Shown: positions 33,566 to 42,713, counted from the first letter of the stretch. The stretch: DNA of 64,000 bases from Corynebacterium provencense (GCA_900049755.1 LT160592.1:849040-913039); one strand, 5' to 3'. Notes: a model not told the origin generated them from the letters alone. Program-made: numbers and translations.

Positions 33566-34138
33566 GTGCCCGGACGGGGCAGACCCCTCTTCCCTGCCCG
33601 CTACCCTGCCCTCTTCCCGCAGCCCTGCACTGCCAGCCTCCCGCAGTTCTGCACTTCCCCGCCTGAACGACCGGCCCACACCTGCCAGGAGCGCGCCAGC
33701 GACGACGGTGCACACCAGCCAGGTCGAGGCGGCGGGCAGCAGGGACAGTGTCCACCCCCGTCCCGCGACCTTGACGTTGTCCGGGTCGTCGCGCCGGTAC
33801 TCCACCTTGACCCGGTCACCGGCCTCCAGTCCCCCCGGATACTTCAGTCCGGTCCCCGGTGAGTGGTAGTTCCCCTCCGCGTCGGGGAACCGTACCAGGG
33901 TCTTCTTCCCGGTGGAGACCACCTCGGCGGTGGCGGTCCCGCGGTCGGAGGAGATCCTCCAGTCGTCGACAGCTGCGGTGACGACAAGAGAGACACAGAT
34001 GACGCACGCGATCAGGTAGACGGTGACCAGGATCTGGACGAGACGGCGTCGGACGGTCTCCCCGGTCGGACGGGGCATGTCGAGCAGGACAGCCGGCGGG
34101 TTCCTCCACCGGCCCACAGTCCGTCCACGACGGGTCAT
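33563..34138 (-). CDS. DUF3592-like membrane protein of the men cluster
   Basis: Protein of 191 aa with membrane helices at about 31-57 and 134-152 around an extracytoplasmic domain that contains [13 protein letters not shown] and the family-like [18 protein letters not shown]. The tail is a charged repeat ([14 protein letters not shown]...). It overlaps the menD stop by 4 bp, so it is coupled to menD. M. tuberculosis has a similar gene (Rv0556) between menD and menG. The function is not known. Confidence 0.75.
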   Translation of the reverse strand: MTRRGRTVGRWRNPPAVLLDMPRPTGETVRRRLVQILVTVYLIACVICVSLVVTAAVDDWRISSDRGTATAEVVSTGKKTLVRFPDAEGNYHSPGTGLKYPGGLEAGDRVKVEYRRDDPDNVKVAGRGWTLSLLPAASTWLVCTVVAGALLAGVGRSFRRGSAELREAGSAGLREEGRVAGREEGSAPSGH

Positions 34139-34702
34139 CCCGGTTCCCCCGCTGTCGTCCTGTCCCTCAGGGTCGCGTGGAGTGCCGCCCGTCCGGACCT
34201 CTGTACCACTGCCTCGATGACGAGGAACCCCTCCGTGTATCCCTCGGCGTGTTCGTCCAGCGCCACGGTCAGTTCATCCAGTGACTCCACCCGGCGGTGT
34301 GCGACCCCGTGGCCGGCGCACAGTGCCCCGAGGTCGACCCCGGTCGGGGTGCCGAAGACTCTGTCGAAGGCGTCGGTACCGTCGTCGAAGTTGCGCAGTC
34401 CGGGGCGTCCCGCCTCCAGTCCCTCGAAGATGGCACCGCCGTTGTCGTTGGGGACCACGACCACGAGGTTGTCGGGGCGGGGTTCGGAGGGGCCCACGGT
34501 GAACCCGTTCATGTCGTGGAGGACGGTGAGGTCGCCCATCAGTGCGACGGTGCGCGGGGCGCGGACCAGGTCGGGCTGCTCGGCGGCGTGGGCCAGTGCC
34601 ACCCCGGAGACATGCCCGGACGAGTTCATCGACCAGTACCGCGGCGACGGTCGTCGAGGAGGCGAGGATTCCCCGGTCTGTACCGGATCGTTCGTCAGTC
34701 AC
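34135..34702 (-). pseudogene. menD: SEPHCHC synthase (MenD) with large internal deletion
   Basis: The leaderless start (GTG 34702, TDERSGTDRGILASSTTV then AAVLVDELVRA) matches a MenD N-terminus. After about 30 codons the sequence jumps, out of frame, into the C-terminal domain (VALAHAAEQPDLV, TVALMGDLTVLHDMNGF, VVPNDNGGAIFE, FGTPTGVDLGALC). About 165 C-terminal residues remain of a family of about 540-550, so roughly 1 kb is missing. The ThDP-binding part survives but the N-terminal and middle domains do not. Because the other men genes are intact, a misassembly or cloning-type deletion is likely. Confidence 0.82.
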
Positions 34703-34709
34703 CCCCACG

Positions 34710-34715
34710 ACGCTA
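34710..34715 (-). promoter_or_regulatory. leaderless -10 box of menD
   Basis: TAGCGT, 7-nt spacer, GTG 34702. It shows the 5' end of menD is preserved although the gene body is not. Confidence 0.5.
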
Positions 34716-34753
34716 CCCGTCGCCGGATGCCCCGGGGGTTGCCGGGGCAGGTG

Positions 34754-35824
34754 TCAGTCCCGGTTCCCCCACCGGTCCGCGAGCACCGCATAGGACGCCG
34801 CGAGCCGTGAGAACCACCAGTCCCGGCGCGTGGCCGGGGACCCCAGTTCATCGAGCCTGGCCTGTTCCGGCTCCACCCGTGTGACGGTCATGTGACCGTC
34901 GATGATCTGCCGTGGCGCGCAGACGTCCACGGCATAGAGTGAGCCGGTCGCCAGGCCGGCCGCCTGGGGGAGCACCTGCATGTCCTCGTCGTCGGTGTGG
35001 TCGGGCAGGCTTGCCGCCGCCAGCAGTCCGGCGTACATGCCCACCGCGGACTCCAGTGCCGAGGACACGGTCACGGCCACACCGTAGTGTCCGACCTCCC
35101 GGGCGATCTCCCGGACGTGGTCTACCCCGCCGAGCGGGGCGGCCTTGAGCACCGCCACGTCGCATGCCCCTGCCTGGACCACGGCGAGCGGGTCGGACGC
35201 CCGGCGTATCAGCTCGTCGGCGGCGATGCGCACCATCATCCCCCGTGATCCGAGCCGTCGCCGGAGTTCGGCGAGTTCCTCCACGGTCGCGCAGGGCTGT
35301 TCCATGTAGTCCAGCGGGCCTCCGCCACGCGAGGGGTCTGTCAGGGCGACTGCCGCGTCGAAGGCCTCTTCGACGCTCCACCGTGCGTTGGCGTCCACCC
35401 TCACGGCGATGCCGGGCCGGGCCTCGCGGACCGCCCTGACCCGTGCCACGTCGTCGGCCAGAGTCTGGCCGCTCTGTGCCACCTTCACTTTCACGGTGGT
35501 GCACCCCGGGTACCTGTCGAGGAGGGCCGGGACAGTCTCGGGGTCCGCGGCGACGTCGACGGCCGGGACGGTGGCGTTGACGGCCACGGTCTGTGCTGTC
35601 GGTGCGGGCAGTGAGGGGGAGTTCCATCCGAGAAGGAGTGCCGACCTGAGCCACAGTGAGGACTCCTCCGGCCCGTACTCGGTGAACGGTGACCATTCCA
35701 CCCACCCGTCGGGGGCGTCGACGAGCATCATCTCCCTTTCGGTGACGCCGCGGAATGGAACCCTCAGCGGGCATGTCACCACGTGGGCGCGGTCGGTGAT
35801 CTCGGTAAGGGAAGGAAGCTGCAT
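34754..35824 (-). CDS. menC: o-succinylbenzoate synthase
   Basis: Protein of 356 aa, enolase superfamily. The catalytic KVKVAQ, metal ligands in VRVDANARWS, DYMEQPC and RIAADELI, and the second lysine region VAVLKAAPLGG are present. It dehydrates SHCHC to o-succinylbenzoate. ATG 35824 fits TAGGCT 6 nt upstream; GTG 35830 is an alternative. It is divergent from menB, with start codons only 22 bp apart. Confidence 0.93.
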   Translation of the reverse strand: MQLPSLTEITDRAHVVTCPLRVPFRGVTEREMMLVDAPDGWVEWSPFTEYGPEESSLWLRSALLLGWNSPSLPAPTAQTVAVNATVPAVDVAADPETVPALLDRYPGCTTVKVKVAQSGQTLADDVARVRAVREARPGIAVRVDANARWSVEEAFDAAVALTDPSRGGGPLDYMEQPCATVEELAELRRRLGSRGMMVRIAADELIRRASDPLAVVQAGACDVAVLKAAPLGGVDHVREIAREVGHYGVAVTVSSALESAVGMYAGLLAAASLPDHTDDEDMQVLPQAAGLATGSLYAVDVCAPRQIIDGHMTVTRVEPEQARLDELGSPATRRDWWFSRLAASYAVLADRWGNRD

Positions 35825-35830
35825 GCCCAC

Positions 35831-35836
35831 AGCCTA
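35831..35836 (-). promoter_or_regulatory. leaderless -10 box of menC
   Basis: TAGGCT, 6-nt spacer, ATG 35824. It overlaps the menB box on the opposite strand. Confidence 0.55.
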
Positions 35837-35840
35837 CGAT
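35835..35840 (+). promoter_or_regulatory. leaderless -10 box of menB
   Basis: TACGAT, 6-nt spacer, ATG 35847. It shares two bases with the menC box. Confidence 0.6.
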
Positions 35841-35846
35841 GGGCCC

Positions 35847-36797
35847 ATGACTGATCAGAACAACCCGTTCAGACCCGAGCTGTGGCGCGAGGTCCCGGGA
35901 TTCGACTTCGACGACATCACCTACCACCGTCATGTCGGCGAGGGGCGTGCGAACGGTATCGTCCGTATCGCCTTCGACCGGCCTGAGGTGCGCAACGCCT
36001 TCCGTCCCCACACCGTCGACGAGCTCTACCGGGCTCTCGACCATGCCCGCCGCTCCCCGGACGTGGGCACGGTTCTTCTCACAGGAAACGGTCCCAGTCC
36101 GAAGGACGGTGGGTGGGCTTTCTGTTCCGGCGGTGACCAGCGGATCCGTGGCCGTTCGGGGTACCAGTACGCGAGCACGCACGATTCTGACGTGGAGCAT
36201 GCGGATGCGTCGTCGGTCGATGAGGCGAGGGCCAGGGTCGAGGGCGGGCGTCTGCACATTCTCGAGGTACAGAGACTGATCCGCACCATGCCGAAGGTGG
36301 TGATCTGCCTGGTCAACGGATGGGCAGCCGGGGGCGGTCACAGCCTGCACGTGGTGTGCGACCTGACCCTGGCCTCCCGGGAGCACGGGAAGTTCAAGCA
36401 GACGGATGCGGACGTGGGGTCCTTCGACGCCGGGTACGGGTCGGCCTACCTGGCCCGGCAGGTCGGTCAGAAGTACGCACGGGAGATCTTCTTCCTCGGA
36501 CGGACCTACTCGGCCGAGCGGATGATGGAGATGGGCGCGGTCAACGAGGTGGTGGACCACGCTGATCTGGAGGACACGGCTGTCGAGTGGGCACGGGCGA
36601 TCAACACGAAGTCCCCGACAGCCCAGCGGATGCTGAAGTTCGCCTTCAATCTCGCCGATGACGGCCTGACGGGCCAGCAGGTCTTCGCCGGTGAGGCGAC
36701 GAGGCTGGCGTACATGACCGATGAGGCGGTGGAGGGCCGCGACGCCTTCCTCGAGAAGCGCGAGCCGCGGTGGGACGATTTCCCGTACTACTACTGA
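35847..36797 (+). CDS. menB: 1,4-dihydroxy-2-naphthoyl-CoA synthase
   Basis: Protein of 316 aa, crotonase fold. AFCSGGDQRIRG, VNGWAAGGGHSLHVVCDLTL and SFDAGYGSAYLARQVGQKYA are MenB landmarks, and the C-terminal KREPRWDDFPYYY is conserved. It closes the second ring of the naphthoate. The start is set by the leaderless box. An upstream in-frame extension lies inside menC and is not real. Confidence 0.96.
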   Translation: MTDQNNPFRPELWREVPGFDFDDITYHRHVGEGRANGIVRIAFDRPEVRNAFRPHTVDELYRALDHARRSPDVGTVLLTGNGPSPKDGGWAFCSGGDQRIRGRSGYQYASTHDSDVEHADASSVDEARARVEGGRLHILEVQRLIRTMPKVVICLVNGWAAGGGHSLHVVCDLTLASREHGKFKQTDADVGSFDAGYGSAYLARQVGQKYAREIFFLGRTYSAERMMEMGAVNEVVDHADLEDTAVEWARAINTKSPTAQRMLKFAFNLADDGLTGQQVFAGEATRLAYMTDEAVEGRDAFLEKREPRWDDFPYYY

Positions 36798-37178
36798 CCC
36801 GTTTCTCTTCCCCTGCCTGACCGGTCTACCGGTCGACACAGACCCCGGGACAGGGCGGGGGTCCCCGTCGACCCGCAACCGTCCCTGCCACCAGTCTGCG
36901 GGTACTGAGTGAACCTGAGATGAACACGGCGTGGCTTCGGGGGGAATTTTTCCGTGAAAGTGGAAACCGCTGACCTGCGGAAACTTTGTGGGCTACCCCC
37001 ACTGTCGTAACGACCAGCGGAATAATGCCCGGTTCCCGTGGCCGTGACCTGCAGATACACCGTCAGGTGCCCGTTCCCCGGCAGCAACGTTTCCACACGG
37101 TTAACTACGCCACCCCCGACTACCCCCGCTTGCGGGGTGACAATGGAGTTTCCGACTCAGGGGAGGGATTCTTCTTGG
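36798..37178. other. menB-pitA intergenic region
   Basis: This 381-bp gap has no gene. Visible elements are an inverted repeat TTTCC/GGAAA (about 36946-36968), a CCCCCGCTTGCGGGG hairpin (37122-37136) and GACAAT (37139-37144), which might be the pitA -10. None is strong. Confidence 0.4.
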
Positions 37179-38489
37179 GTGACTACTGAAGTACTCATCC
37201 TGATCCTCGTGGTCGGCACAGCCCTCGCCTTCGACTTCACCAACGGATTCCATGACACGGCCAACGCGATGGCCACCTCCATCGCGACCGGCGCACTGAA
37301 GCCCAAGGTCGCGGTAGCCCTCGCCGGCGGACTCAACCTGGTCGGAGCCTTCCTCTCCGTCGAGGTGGCGAAGACGGTCGCCAAGGGGATCGTCGACCTC
37401 GACGCATTCGACCTCGACAATGTCGTCGACGCCGACAAGCTTCTCCTCGTGGTCTTCTCCGGACTGATCGGGGGAATCCTCTGGAACCTCATCACGTGGC
37501 TGTTCGGACTGCCGTCAAGCTCCTCGCACGCCCTGTTCGGCGGTCTCATCGGCGCCGCGATCGGAGCTCTGGGTTTCTCCGGTGTCGAGTGGGGCGGAGT
37601 TCTCGACAAGATCGTCATCCCCGCTCTCGCCGCCCCGGTCATCGCCGGGCTGGTATCCGCCATCGGAACGTACGGGATCTACCGGTCCACCCGACGTACC
37701 CGGGAAACCGAGAGGGACAACCTCTTCCGCCACGGCCAGATCGCCTCGGCGTCACTGGTGGCCCTCGCACACGGCACGTCTGACGCCCAGAAGACCATGG
37801 GCGTGATCTTCCTCGCACTCGTGGCCTCCGGTCACCTGGATGCCGCAGCAGACATGCCCTTCTGGGTCACCGCCTGCTGCGCCCTCGCCATCGCCGCCGG
37901 CACCTACTCCGGGGGCTGGAGGGTGATCAGGACCCTCGGAAAAGGCCTGGTGGAAATCTCCTCGCCGCAGGGCATGGCGGCCGAGGCGTCCTCCGCAGCC
38001 ATCATCCTCACCTCCGCACACTTCGGTATGGCCCTGTCCACGACGCACGTGTCCACCGGTTCAATTCTCGGTACCGGCCTCGGCCGTCCCGGCGCGGAGG
38101 TGCGCTGGGGGGTCGCCGGTCGCATGGTCATCGCGTGGGTGACCACGATCCCTGTCGCAGCGCTCGTCTCCTACGTCATCTGGCAGGTCTCCCACGGCAC
38201 CGCGGCCCTGACCAGTACGGCCGGGGGTGCGCTGACCGCCTTCATCATTCTCGTGGCGGCCGTCACGGCGATCTTCGCGAGGGCACGCAGGCAGCCCGTC
38301 CACGCGGACAACGTCAACGCAGACTGGGACGAGCACGGGCTCACTCCCCCCGCTGAAGCGCCCGCCTCCCCCGACCTCGCGACCTCTGCGGCGATGACCC
38401 TCTCCGGATCCAGCGCCGGGGTCAACGATCCCGCCCACTTCGTCGACACCACTGTCGGCGCTGACAACCACCACCGTAAGGACAGGTAG
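37179..38489 (+). CDS. pitA: PiT-family inorganic phosphate transporter
   Basis: Protein of 436 aa from GTG 37179. Both halves of the PiT signature occur: DFTNGFHDTANAMATSIATG near the N-terminus and the related GMALSTTHVSTGSILGTGLG near the C-terminus. SSSSHALFGGLIGAAIG and about ten helices complete the family pattern. It takes up phosphate (with metal) at low affinity. A GGGAGGG Shine-Dalgarno-like site lies 12 nt upstream. A small membrane protein follows after 3 bp. Confidence 0.92.
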   Translation: MTTEVLILILVVGTALAFDFTNGFHDTANAMATSIATGALKPKVAVALAGGLNLVGAFLSVEVAKTVAKGIVDLDAFDLDNVVDADKLLLVVFSGLIGGILWNLITWLFGLPSSSSHALFGGLIGAAIGALGFSGVEWGGVLDKIVIPALAAPVIAGLVSAIGTYGIYRSTRRTRETERDNLFRHGQIASASLVALAHGTSDAQKTMGVIFLALVASGHLDAAADMPFWVTACCALAIAAGTYSGGWRVIRTLGKGLVEISSPQGMAAEASSAAIILTSAHFGMALSTTHVSTGSILGTGLGRPGAEVRWGVAGRMVIAWVTTIPVAALVSYVIWQVSHGTAALTSTAGGALTAFIILVAAVTAIFARARRQPVHADNVNADWDEHGLTPPAEAPASPDLATSAAMTLSGSSAGVNDPAHFVDTTVGADNHHRKDR

Positions 38490-38492
38490 GTC

Positions 38493-38777
38493 ATGGAACT
38501 CCTCAGCGATCTCTTCCAGGTCACCCTGGTCGGTATCATCCTCGGTGCCGGTCTCCCGATTCTCTTCGGACTCGCCATACGGTTCAGCGTGCCCGCCCAG
38601 GGACTCGAAGGTCATCCCAGCGAGCACATCCCCGCCTGGCAGCGCGCTCTGGCCGGCCTGCTCTTCCTCATCATCATCGCAGCCGTGGTCCTGGGCCTGC
38701 TGTGGATCACCCAGGGGCGGCTCTACGACACCTTCGGCTGGGACATCTTCGGGACCGGCGGCACCAGCGGCCACTGA
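38493..38777 (+). CDS. small two-helix membrane protein downstream of pitA
   Basis: Protein of 94 aa with helices at about 9-30 and 50-70 and no known domain. It starts 3 bp after pitA, so it is very likely coupled to it and may be an accessory subunit. Unrecognised otherwise. Confidence 0.75.
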   Translation: MELLSDLFQVTLVGIILGAGLPILFGLAIRFSVPAQGLEGHPSEHIPAWQRALAGLLFLIIIAAVVLGLLWITQGRLYDTFGWDIFGTGGTSGH

Positions 38778-38791
38778 CAGCCGTCGAGGCC

Positions 38792-38825
38792 GTCGTCGAC
38801 ACGGTCGTCGACACGGTCGTCGAGG
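38792..38825. repeat. 12-bp direct repeats after the pitA operon
   Basis: GTCGTCGACACG occurs twice head to tail, followed by a partial third copy GTCGTCGAGG. Function unknown. Confidence 0.55.
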
Positions 38826-38897
38826 CGGGCAACAGAGGTCACACCACAGAGATCACACGGTACCCGGCAGTCACGTACAGTCCGCTACAGTCCGCGT

Positions 38898-38930
38898 AAA
38901 CCGGTCCCGGAGCACTTCCACGGGACCGGT
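38898..38930. terminator. 11-bp hairpin after the pitA operon
   Basis: AACCGGTCCCG...CGGGACCGGTT, a perfect 11-bp stem with no U tract, just before the stronger terminator at 38940-38976. Confidence 0.5.
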
Positions 38931-38939
38931 TCTCAGCGT

Positions 38940-38976
38940 TCCAGCACTCGGGAAACGCCGGTGTGCTGGCTTTTTC
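38940..38976 (+). terminator. intrinsic terminator of the pitA operon
   Basis: CCAGCAC...GTGCTGG stem followed by CTTTTTC on the plus strand. Confidence 0.75.
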
Positions 38977-38986
38977 TGTCTAATGC

Positions 38987-39015
38987 TTGACGTTTCCCAC
39001 TATAGGCCCTACCCT
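38987..39015 (+). promoter_or_regulatory. promoter of the 93-aa protein gene
   Basis: TTGACG (-35) and TACCCT (-10) with exactly 17 nt between them. The start codon lies 60 bp downstream. Confidence 0.65.
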
Positions 39016-39075
39016 CGATAGATCAACATCCACCGATCACGAGCTTTACTGCCGTCAGTGCGGAAGGAGTAGTTC

Positions 39076-39357
39076 ATGTACAACCCGCTGACCAAGTTCC
39101 TCGACTGGTACCTGTCCCCGGTCCAGGGGATCTCCGAAACGACAGCACAGACAGGCCTGGGCGTCCTCCCGTCCCGCACGGAACCGACCGACGCCTCCAC
39201 CGACATCGTCGCCCGGCTCATCGAATCCGGGCACACCCCGGCCACCGGCGAAGATGTCCTGCAGGAGTTCACCGCAGTCCACGACCGTCACCCCTCCCCG
39301 TTCGAGGAACTGGCAGTCCTGGACTATGTCGGCAGCTTCGGCCTGCTCGCCAACTGA
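39076..39357 (+). CDS. hypothetical protein of the men cluster
   Basis: Protein of 93 aa, no recognised domain, no membrane helix, acidic and helical in the C-terminal half. It has AAGGAG 9 nt upstream and its own promoter. It lies between pitA and menE. A similar position between pitA and men genes is occupied by a small hypothetical in related genomes, as far as I recall. Confidence 0.7.
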   Translation: MYNPLTKFLDWYLSPVQGISETTAQTGLGVLPSRTEPTDASTDIVARLIESGHTPATGEDVLQEFTAVHDRHPSPFEELAVLDYVGSFGLLAN

Positions 39358-39406
39358 CACGCCCAGATAGACAGCCGCTGAACCGACCGCTGAACCAGCG
39401 ACGGAG

Positions 39407-39412
39407 TACCGT
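39407..39412 (+). promoter_or_regulatory. leaderless -10 box of menE
   Basis: TACCGT, 8-nt spacer, GTG 39421. Confidence 0.55.
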
Positions 39413-39420
39413 CAGGGACC

Positions 39421-40803
39421 GTGCGTTCCACCGACCAGGTCCCCCTCGAAGCGGTCACCGTCGCCACCACCCGCGCCGGCGTTGACCGGGTACTGCCCGC
39501 CTACCGTGGTTTCCTCCGGGGAAGCCGGTCGATCCTCCCCGTCGCCCCCGGGCCCGACGGGCGCAGGCTCTGCACCCTGATGGCTGCCGGGGACGAAGAC
39601 GCCCCCGTCTCCCCGGGAACCCTCGTGGCGTGCACGTCCGGATCCACAGGGACCCCCAAGGGCGCGATGCTGCAGACACACGGCGTCCTCGCGGCTGTCA
39701 CAGCCTCCGCGGACTACATCCGCGACCGTACCGGCGCAGACCCCGGCCCCTGGCTGCTCGCCCTGCCCGCCCACCACATCGCCGGCACCATGGTCATCCT
39801 GCGGAGCCTGGAGGCAGGTCATGTCCCCGAGGTCATGGACCTCACCCGCGGACACTTCACCTCGGAAGGCTTCGTCGACGCCACCCGTCGACTCGTCTCC
39901 CGTCACCCCGACCTCCCTCGGTACACCTCCCTGGTCCCGACCCAGCTGGCACGGCTCGTCGACGCCGTACCCGGCAGTGTTTCCGGCAGTGTTTCCGGCA
40001 GTGTTTCCGGCACAACTGCAGGGGACGCCGTCGATGCGCTGCGCAGTTACGCCGCAGTCCTCGTCGGAGGCGGTGCGGCACCAGAGGCGCTCGTCAGACG
40101 GTGCCGCAGACTCGGCGTCACCCTCATGCTCACCTACGGCTCCTCGGAAACCGCCGGTGGCGTGGTCTACGACGGGGAGCCGCTTCCGGGGTACAGCGTC
40201 CGGATCAGCACAGATGCCGGTGACCGCAGCAGCGGACGCATAGAGTTGACCGGCCCCTCCGTTGCAGAGGGCTACCGTCAGACGTCCTCACTGCCAGCGG
40301 AAGCGACCGCCGACGCCTTCCCCCGGCCCGGGACCTTCCGCACCTCCGATCTCGGTTCGCTGACGGGCGGCGTCCTCACCGTCCGCGGGCGGGCGGACGG
40401 TGCCGTCAACAGTGCCGGGCTGAAGATCCTCCCGGAAGAGGTCGAGAAGGCCCTCGCCGGTGCCGGATACTCCGCCTGCGCCGGCGGCGTCCCCGACGAT
40501 GAATGGGGTGAATCCGTCGCCGCCCTGGTACAGGACCCCACCGTCCCCGCCGGAACGGACCTGACCACCGGCGTCCGCGCCACGCTGAAGAACACGGGCA
40601 CACCTGCCCACCTCATTCCACGTCACAGCTACTCCTTCCCGGACATCCCGGTCACCGGTCCCGGCAAACCTGACCGGGTGGCGGTGACAGAGATACTGCG
40701 GGACCTCGCTGCGGGACCGCGCTCCGGGCTGCGGGAACCTTCCGTCCCGACCGTGGATGGCAGCGGGGCTGACAGTGCTGACTACAGTGAGCACCATGGC
40801 TGA
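39421..40803 (+). CDS. menE: o-succinylbenzoate-CoA ligase
   Basis: Protein of 460 aa from GTG 39421. The ATP-binding motif [15 protein letters not shown], the [10 protein letters not shown] region, [11 protein letters not shown] and the C-terminal hinge and lysine ([31 protein letters not shown]) fit MenE. It activates OSB with CoA for MenB. A 12-bp repeat present three times (about 39972-40010) encodes [13 protein letters not shown] in a loop. The stop overlaps the menA start. Confidence 0.92.
   Translation: MRSTDQVPLEAVTVATTRAGVDRVLPAYRGFLRGSRSILPVAPGPDGRRLCTLMAAGDEDAPVSPGTLVACTSGSTGTPKGAMLQTHGVLAAVTASADYIRDRTGADPGPWLLALPAHHIAGTMVILRSLEAGHVPEVMDLTRGHFTSEGFVDATRRLVSRHPDLPRYTSLVPTQLARLVDAVPGSVSGSVSGSVSGTTAGDAVDALRSYAAVLVGGGAAPEALVRRCRRLGVTLMLTYGSSETAGGVVYDGEPLPGYSVRISTDAGDRSSGRIELTGPSVAEGYRQTSSLPAEATADAFPRPGTFRTSDLGSLTGGVLTVRGRADGAVNSAGLKILPEEVEKALAGAGYSACAGGVPDDEWGESVAALVQDPTVPAGTDLTTGVRATLKNTGTPAHLIPRHSYSFPDIPVTGPGKPDRVAVTEILRDLAAGPRSGLREPSVPTVDGSGADSADYSEHHG
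40783..40788 (+). promoter_or_regulatory. leaderless -10 box of menA, inside menE
   Basis: TACAGT, 7-nt spacer, ATG 40796, within the last codons of menE. Confidence 0.6.
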
Positions 40804-41695
40804 CCGACCCTCCACCGCCACTGACACCGCCACCGCCTCTGACTGGCTCACCGGCGCACGCCCCCACACCTGGGCCAACGCTGTCGCCCCGGTACTCGCC
40901 GGCACCGGGGCCGCCGCCTGGGACGACGGGGCGTCCTGGTGGAAGGCCGTTCTCGCCGGCATTGTGGCCATGGCGCTGATCATCGGCGTGAACTACGCCA
41001 ACGACTACTCCGACGGGATCCGCGGGACCGACGACGACCGCACCGGCCCGCTGCGCCTCACCGGATCAGGCCTGGTCCCCCCGACCAGGGTGAAGAAAGC
41101 GGCGTTCCTCTGTTTCGCGGTCGCCGGCGTGGCCGGTGTGATCCTGTCGCTGGTGTCCAGCTGGTGGCTGATCCTCATCGGAGCACTGTGCATCGTGTCC
41201 GCCTGGTTCTACACCGGCGGGAAGAACCCCTACGGCTACCGGGGTCTGGGAGAAGTCTCCGTCTTCGTCTTCTTCGGACTCGTCGCCGTCCTCGGCACCG
41301 AATTCACCCAGTCCGGGAAAGTGTCCTGGGTGGGGCTCGCCCTGGCGGTGGGAATCGGGTCACTGTCCGCGTCCGTGAACCTGACGAACAATCTGCGGGA
41401 CATCCCGACCGATTCAGCCGCAGGTAAGACCACCCTCGCCGTGCTTCTCGGCGACAGAGGCACCCGCAAGCTCTACGTGGGGCTGCTCGTTGTCTCCGTG
41501 GTGATGACGCTGGTGCTGGCCGGAGCAGGGGTCGCTGCCCTCATCGGACTGATCGCCGTGCCGCTGCTCATCGTCGCAGCACTGCCGGTGGTGCAGGGGG
41601 CGACCGGCAGGGACCTCATTCCGGTACTCGGGCTCACCGGTCGGGCGATGCTGGTGTGGTCGGTCGCGATGTTCGTCGCAATGCTGCTGGTCTGA
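40796..41695 (+). CDS. menA: 1,4-dihydroxy-2-naphthoate polyprenyltransferase
   Basis: Protein of 299 aa, UbiA family membrane prenyltransferase with about eight helices. The two Asp-rich motifs [17 protein letters not shown] and [14 protein letters not shown] bind the polyprenyl diphosphate through Mg. It joins the side chain to DHNA, giving demethylmenaquinone. It overlaps menE by 8 bp and also has its own leaderless promoter. Confidence 0.95.
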   Translation: MADRPSTATDTATASDWLTGARPHTWANAVAPVLAGTGAAAWDDGASWWKAVLAGIVAMALIIGVNYANDYSDGIRGTDDDRTGPLRLTGSGLVPPTRVKKAAFLCFAVAGVAGVILSLVSSWWLILIGALCIVSAWFYTGGKNPYGYRGLGEVSVFVFFGLVAVLGTEFTQSGKVSWVGLALAVGIGSLSASVNLTNNLRDIPTDSAAGKTTLAVLLGDRGTRKLYVGLLVVSVVMTLVLAGAGVAALIGLIAVPLLIVAALPVVQGATGRDLIPVLGLTGRAMLVWSVAMFVAMLLV

Positions 41696-41738
41696 CCCGG
41701 CTCCACACTGCCGGCACGCTGTCAGGACCCGGAACCGG

Positions 41739-42140
41739 TCAGTCCAGACGTTCCTCCAGCTGTGCGCGCATCTCCGCCCTGTGCTTCTGACGTCCGGCAT
41801 CCCAGACGGCGATCTGCGCGTTCACCCGCTGTCTCAGTCCCCTGAACACGAACATCGAGAGCGGGAAGGCGATGATCAGTGCCAGCAGCGCACTGATCGC
41901 CAGGGGGAAGGACTGTCCCATACCCAGCAGGATGGCGACGGACTGGATCACCACCGTCAGGACCACGAACAGCAGGAGGCGGGCCAGACCGTAGAGCAGA
42001 ATGTCCCGCCAAGGCCTCCGCGCCGGAGAGTCGTCTGCCGCTCCGGAACTGCCGGCGGCCGCCTGAACTGTGTCAGAGACGTCGGCAGGGCGGTCACTGC
42101 CGGCGGTCGGGGCGGATTCTGCACGGTCTTTCTCATTCAC
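41739..42140 (-). CDS. DUF4229-like membrane protein
   Basis: Protein of 133 aa from GTG 42140, set by the leaderless box. A disordered acidic N-terminus precedes two helices (about 50-73 and 76-96) and a basic C-terminus (RQRVNAQIAVWDAGRQKHR). This resembles DUF4229 proteins found next to menA in actinobacteria. Function unknown. The longer upstream frame contains no conserved sequence. Confidence 0.75.
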   Translation of the reverse strand: MNEKDRAESAPTAGSDRPADVSDTVQAAAGSSGAADDSPARRPWRDILLYGLARLLLFVVLTVVIQSVAILLGMGQSFPLAISALLALIIAFPLSMFVFRGLRQRVNAQIAVWDAGRQKHRAEMRAQLEERLD

Positions 42141-42147
42141 GACTGCC

Positions 42148-42153
42148 ACTGTA
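42148..42153 (-). promoter_or_regulatory. leaderless -10 box of the DUF4229 gene
   Basis: TACAGT, 7-nt spacer, GTG 42140. Confidence 0.6.
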
Positions 42154-42258
42154 CGTTCGACGTGGCGTCCTTCCCAATCCCGGTAAGCCCCCCCCCCGCC
42201 ACTGTTCCCGGTAGGGTGGAGGGTCACATCGACCAGCATTTCAAGGAGGGTCCCCACC

Positions 42259-42654
42259 GTGGGCCGGCTCATCATCCTCATTCTCGTGATCGTCACCGTG
42301 GTCGTTCTGTGGCGGGCTTTCGGCCCCGGATCGGCCGCCCGGGCAGCGAAAGGTCGTGACCGGGTCGGCGGAACAGAACACAGGCAGGTCGCCGGTCCGG
42401 AGGACGACCCTGACTTCCTCTGGGAGATCAGGAAGCGGCGGTTCAAGGAGCAGCGGGAGAAGGAACGCCTGGCAGCCGAAGAGCTCCGCAGTGCCGAGGC
42501 CCGTGCGAGGGACGCCGAACGACGGGCCGCCGAGGCGGAACAGAAGGCACGGGACGCCGAGAAGAACACCCGTCCCCGGCAGGACGAGACACTGCGGGAC
42601 AGGCATGACTCTGACGGGGAGTCGTCCGGGGAGACCGGTAGAACCGGGGCCTGA
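42259..42654 (+). CDS. membrane-anchored coiled-coil protein
   Basis: Protein of 131 aa. GTG 42259 has AAGGAGG 10 nt upstream. One N-terminal helix (about 3-20) is followed by a long Arg/Glu/Ala-rich helix (about 55-105) that should form a coiled coil. A TAGGGT (-10-like) lies at 42212-42217. No known family. Confidence 0.7.
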   Translation: MGRLIILILVIVTVVVLWRAFGPGSAARAAKGRDRVGGTEHRQVAGPEDDPDFLWEIRKRRFKEQREKERLAAEELRSAEARARDAERRAAEAEQKARDAEKNTRPRQDETLRDRHDSDGESSGETGRTGA

Positions 42655-42713
42655 CCCCCGGTCAGCCGGTCCGGATTCCGGAGGCTCAGTTCCGGCACTC
42701 CGGTTCCGGCGAT

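Noticed and set aside
34274-34708. A separate 144-aa gene starting at the menD 5' end
   Set aside because: Only its first 30 codons resemble MenD. The remainder is a shadow of the MenD C-terminal domain in another frame.
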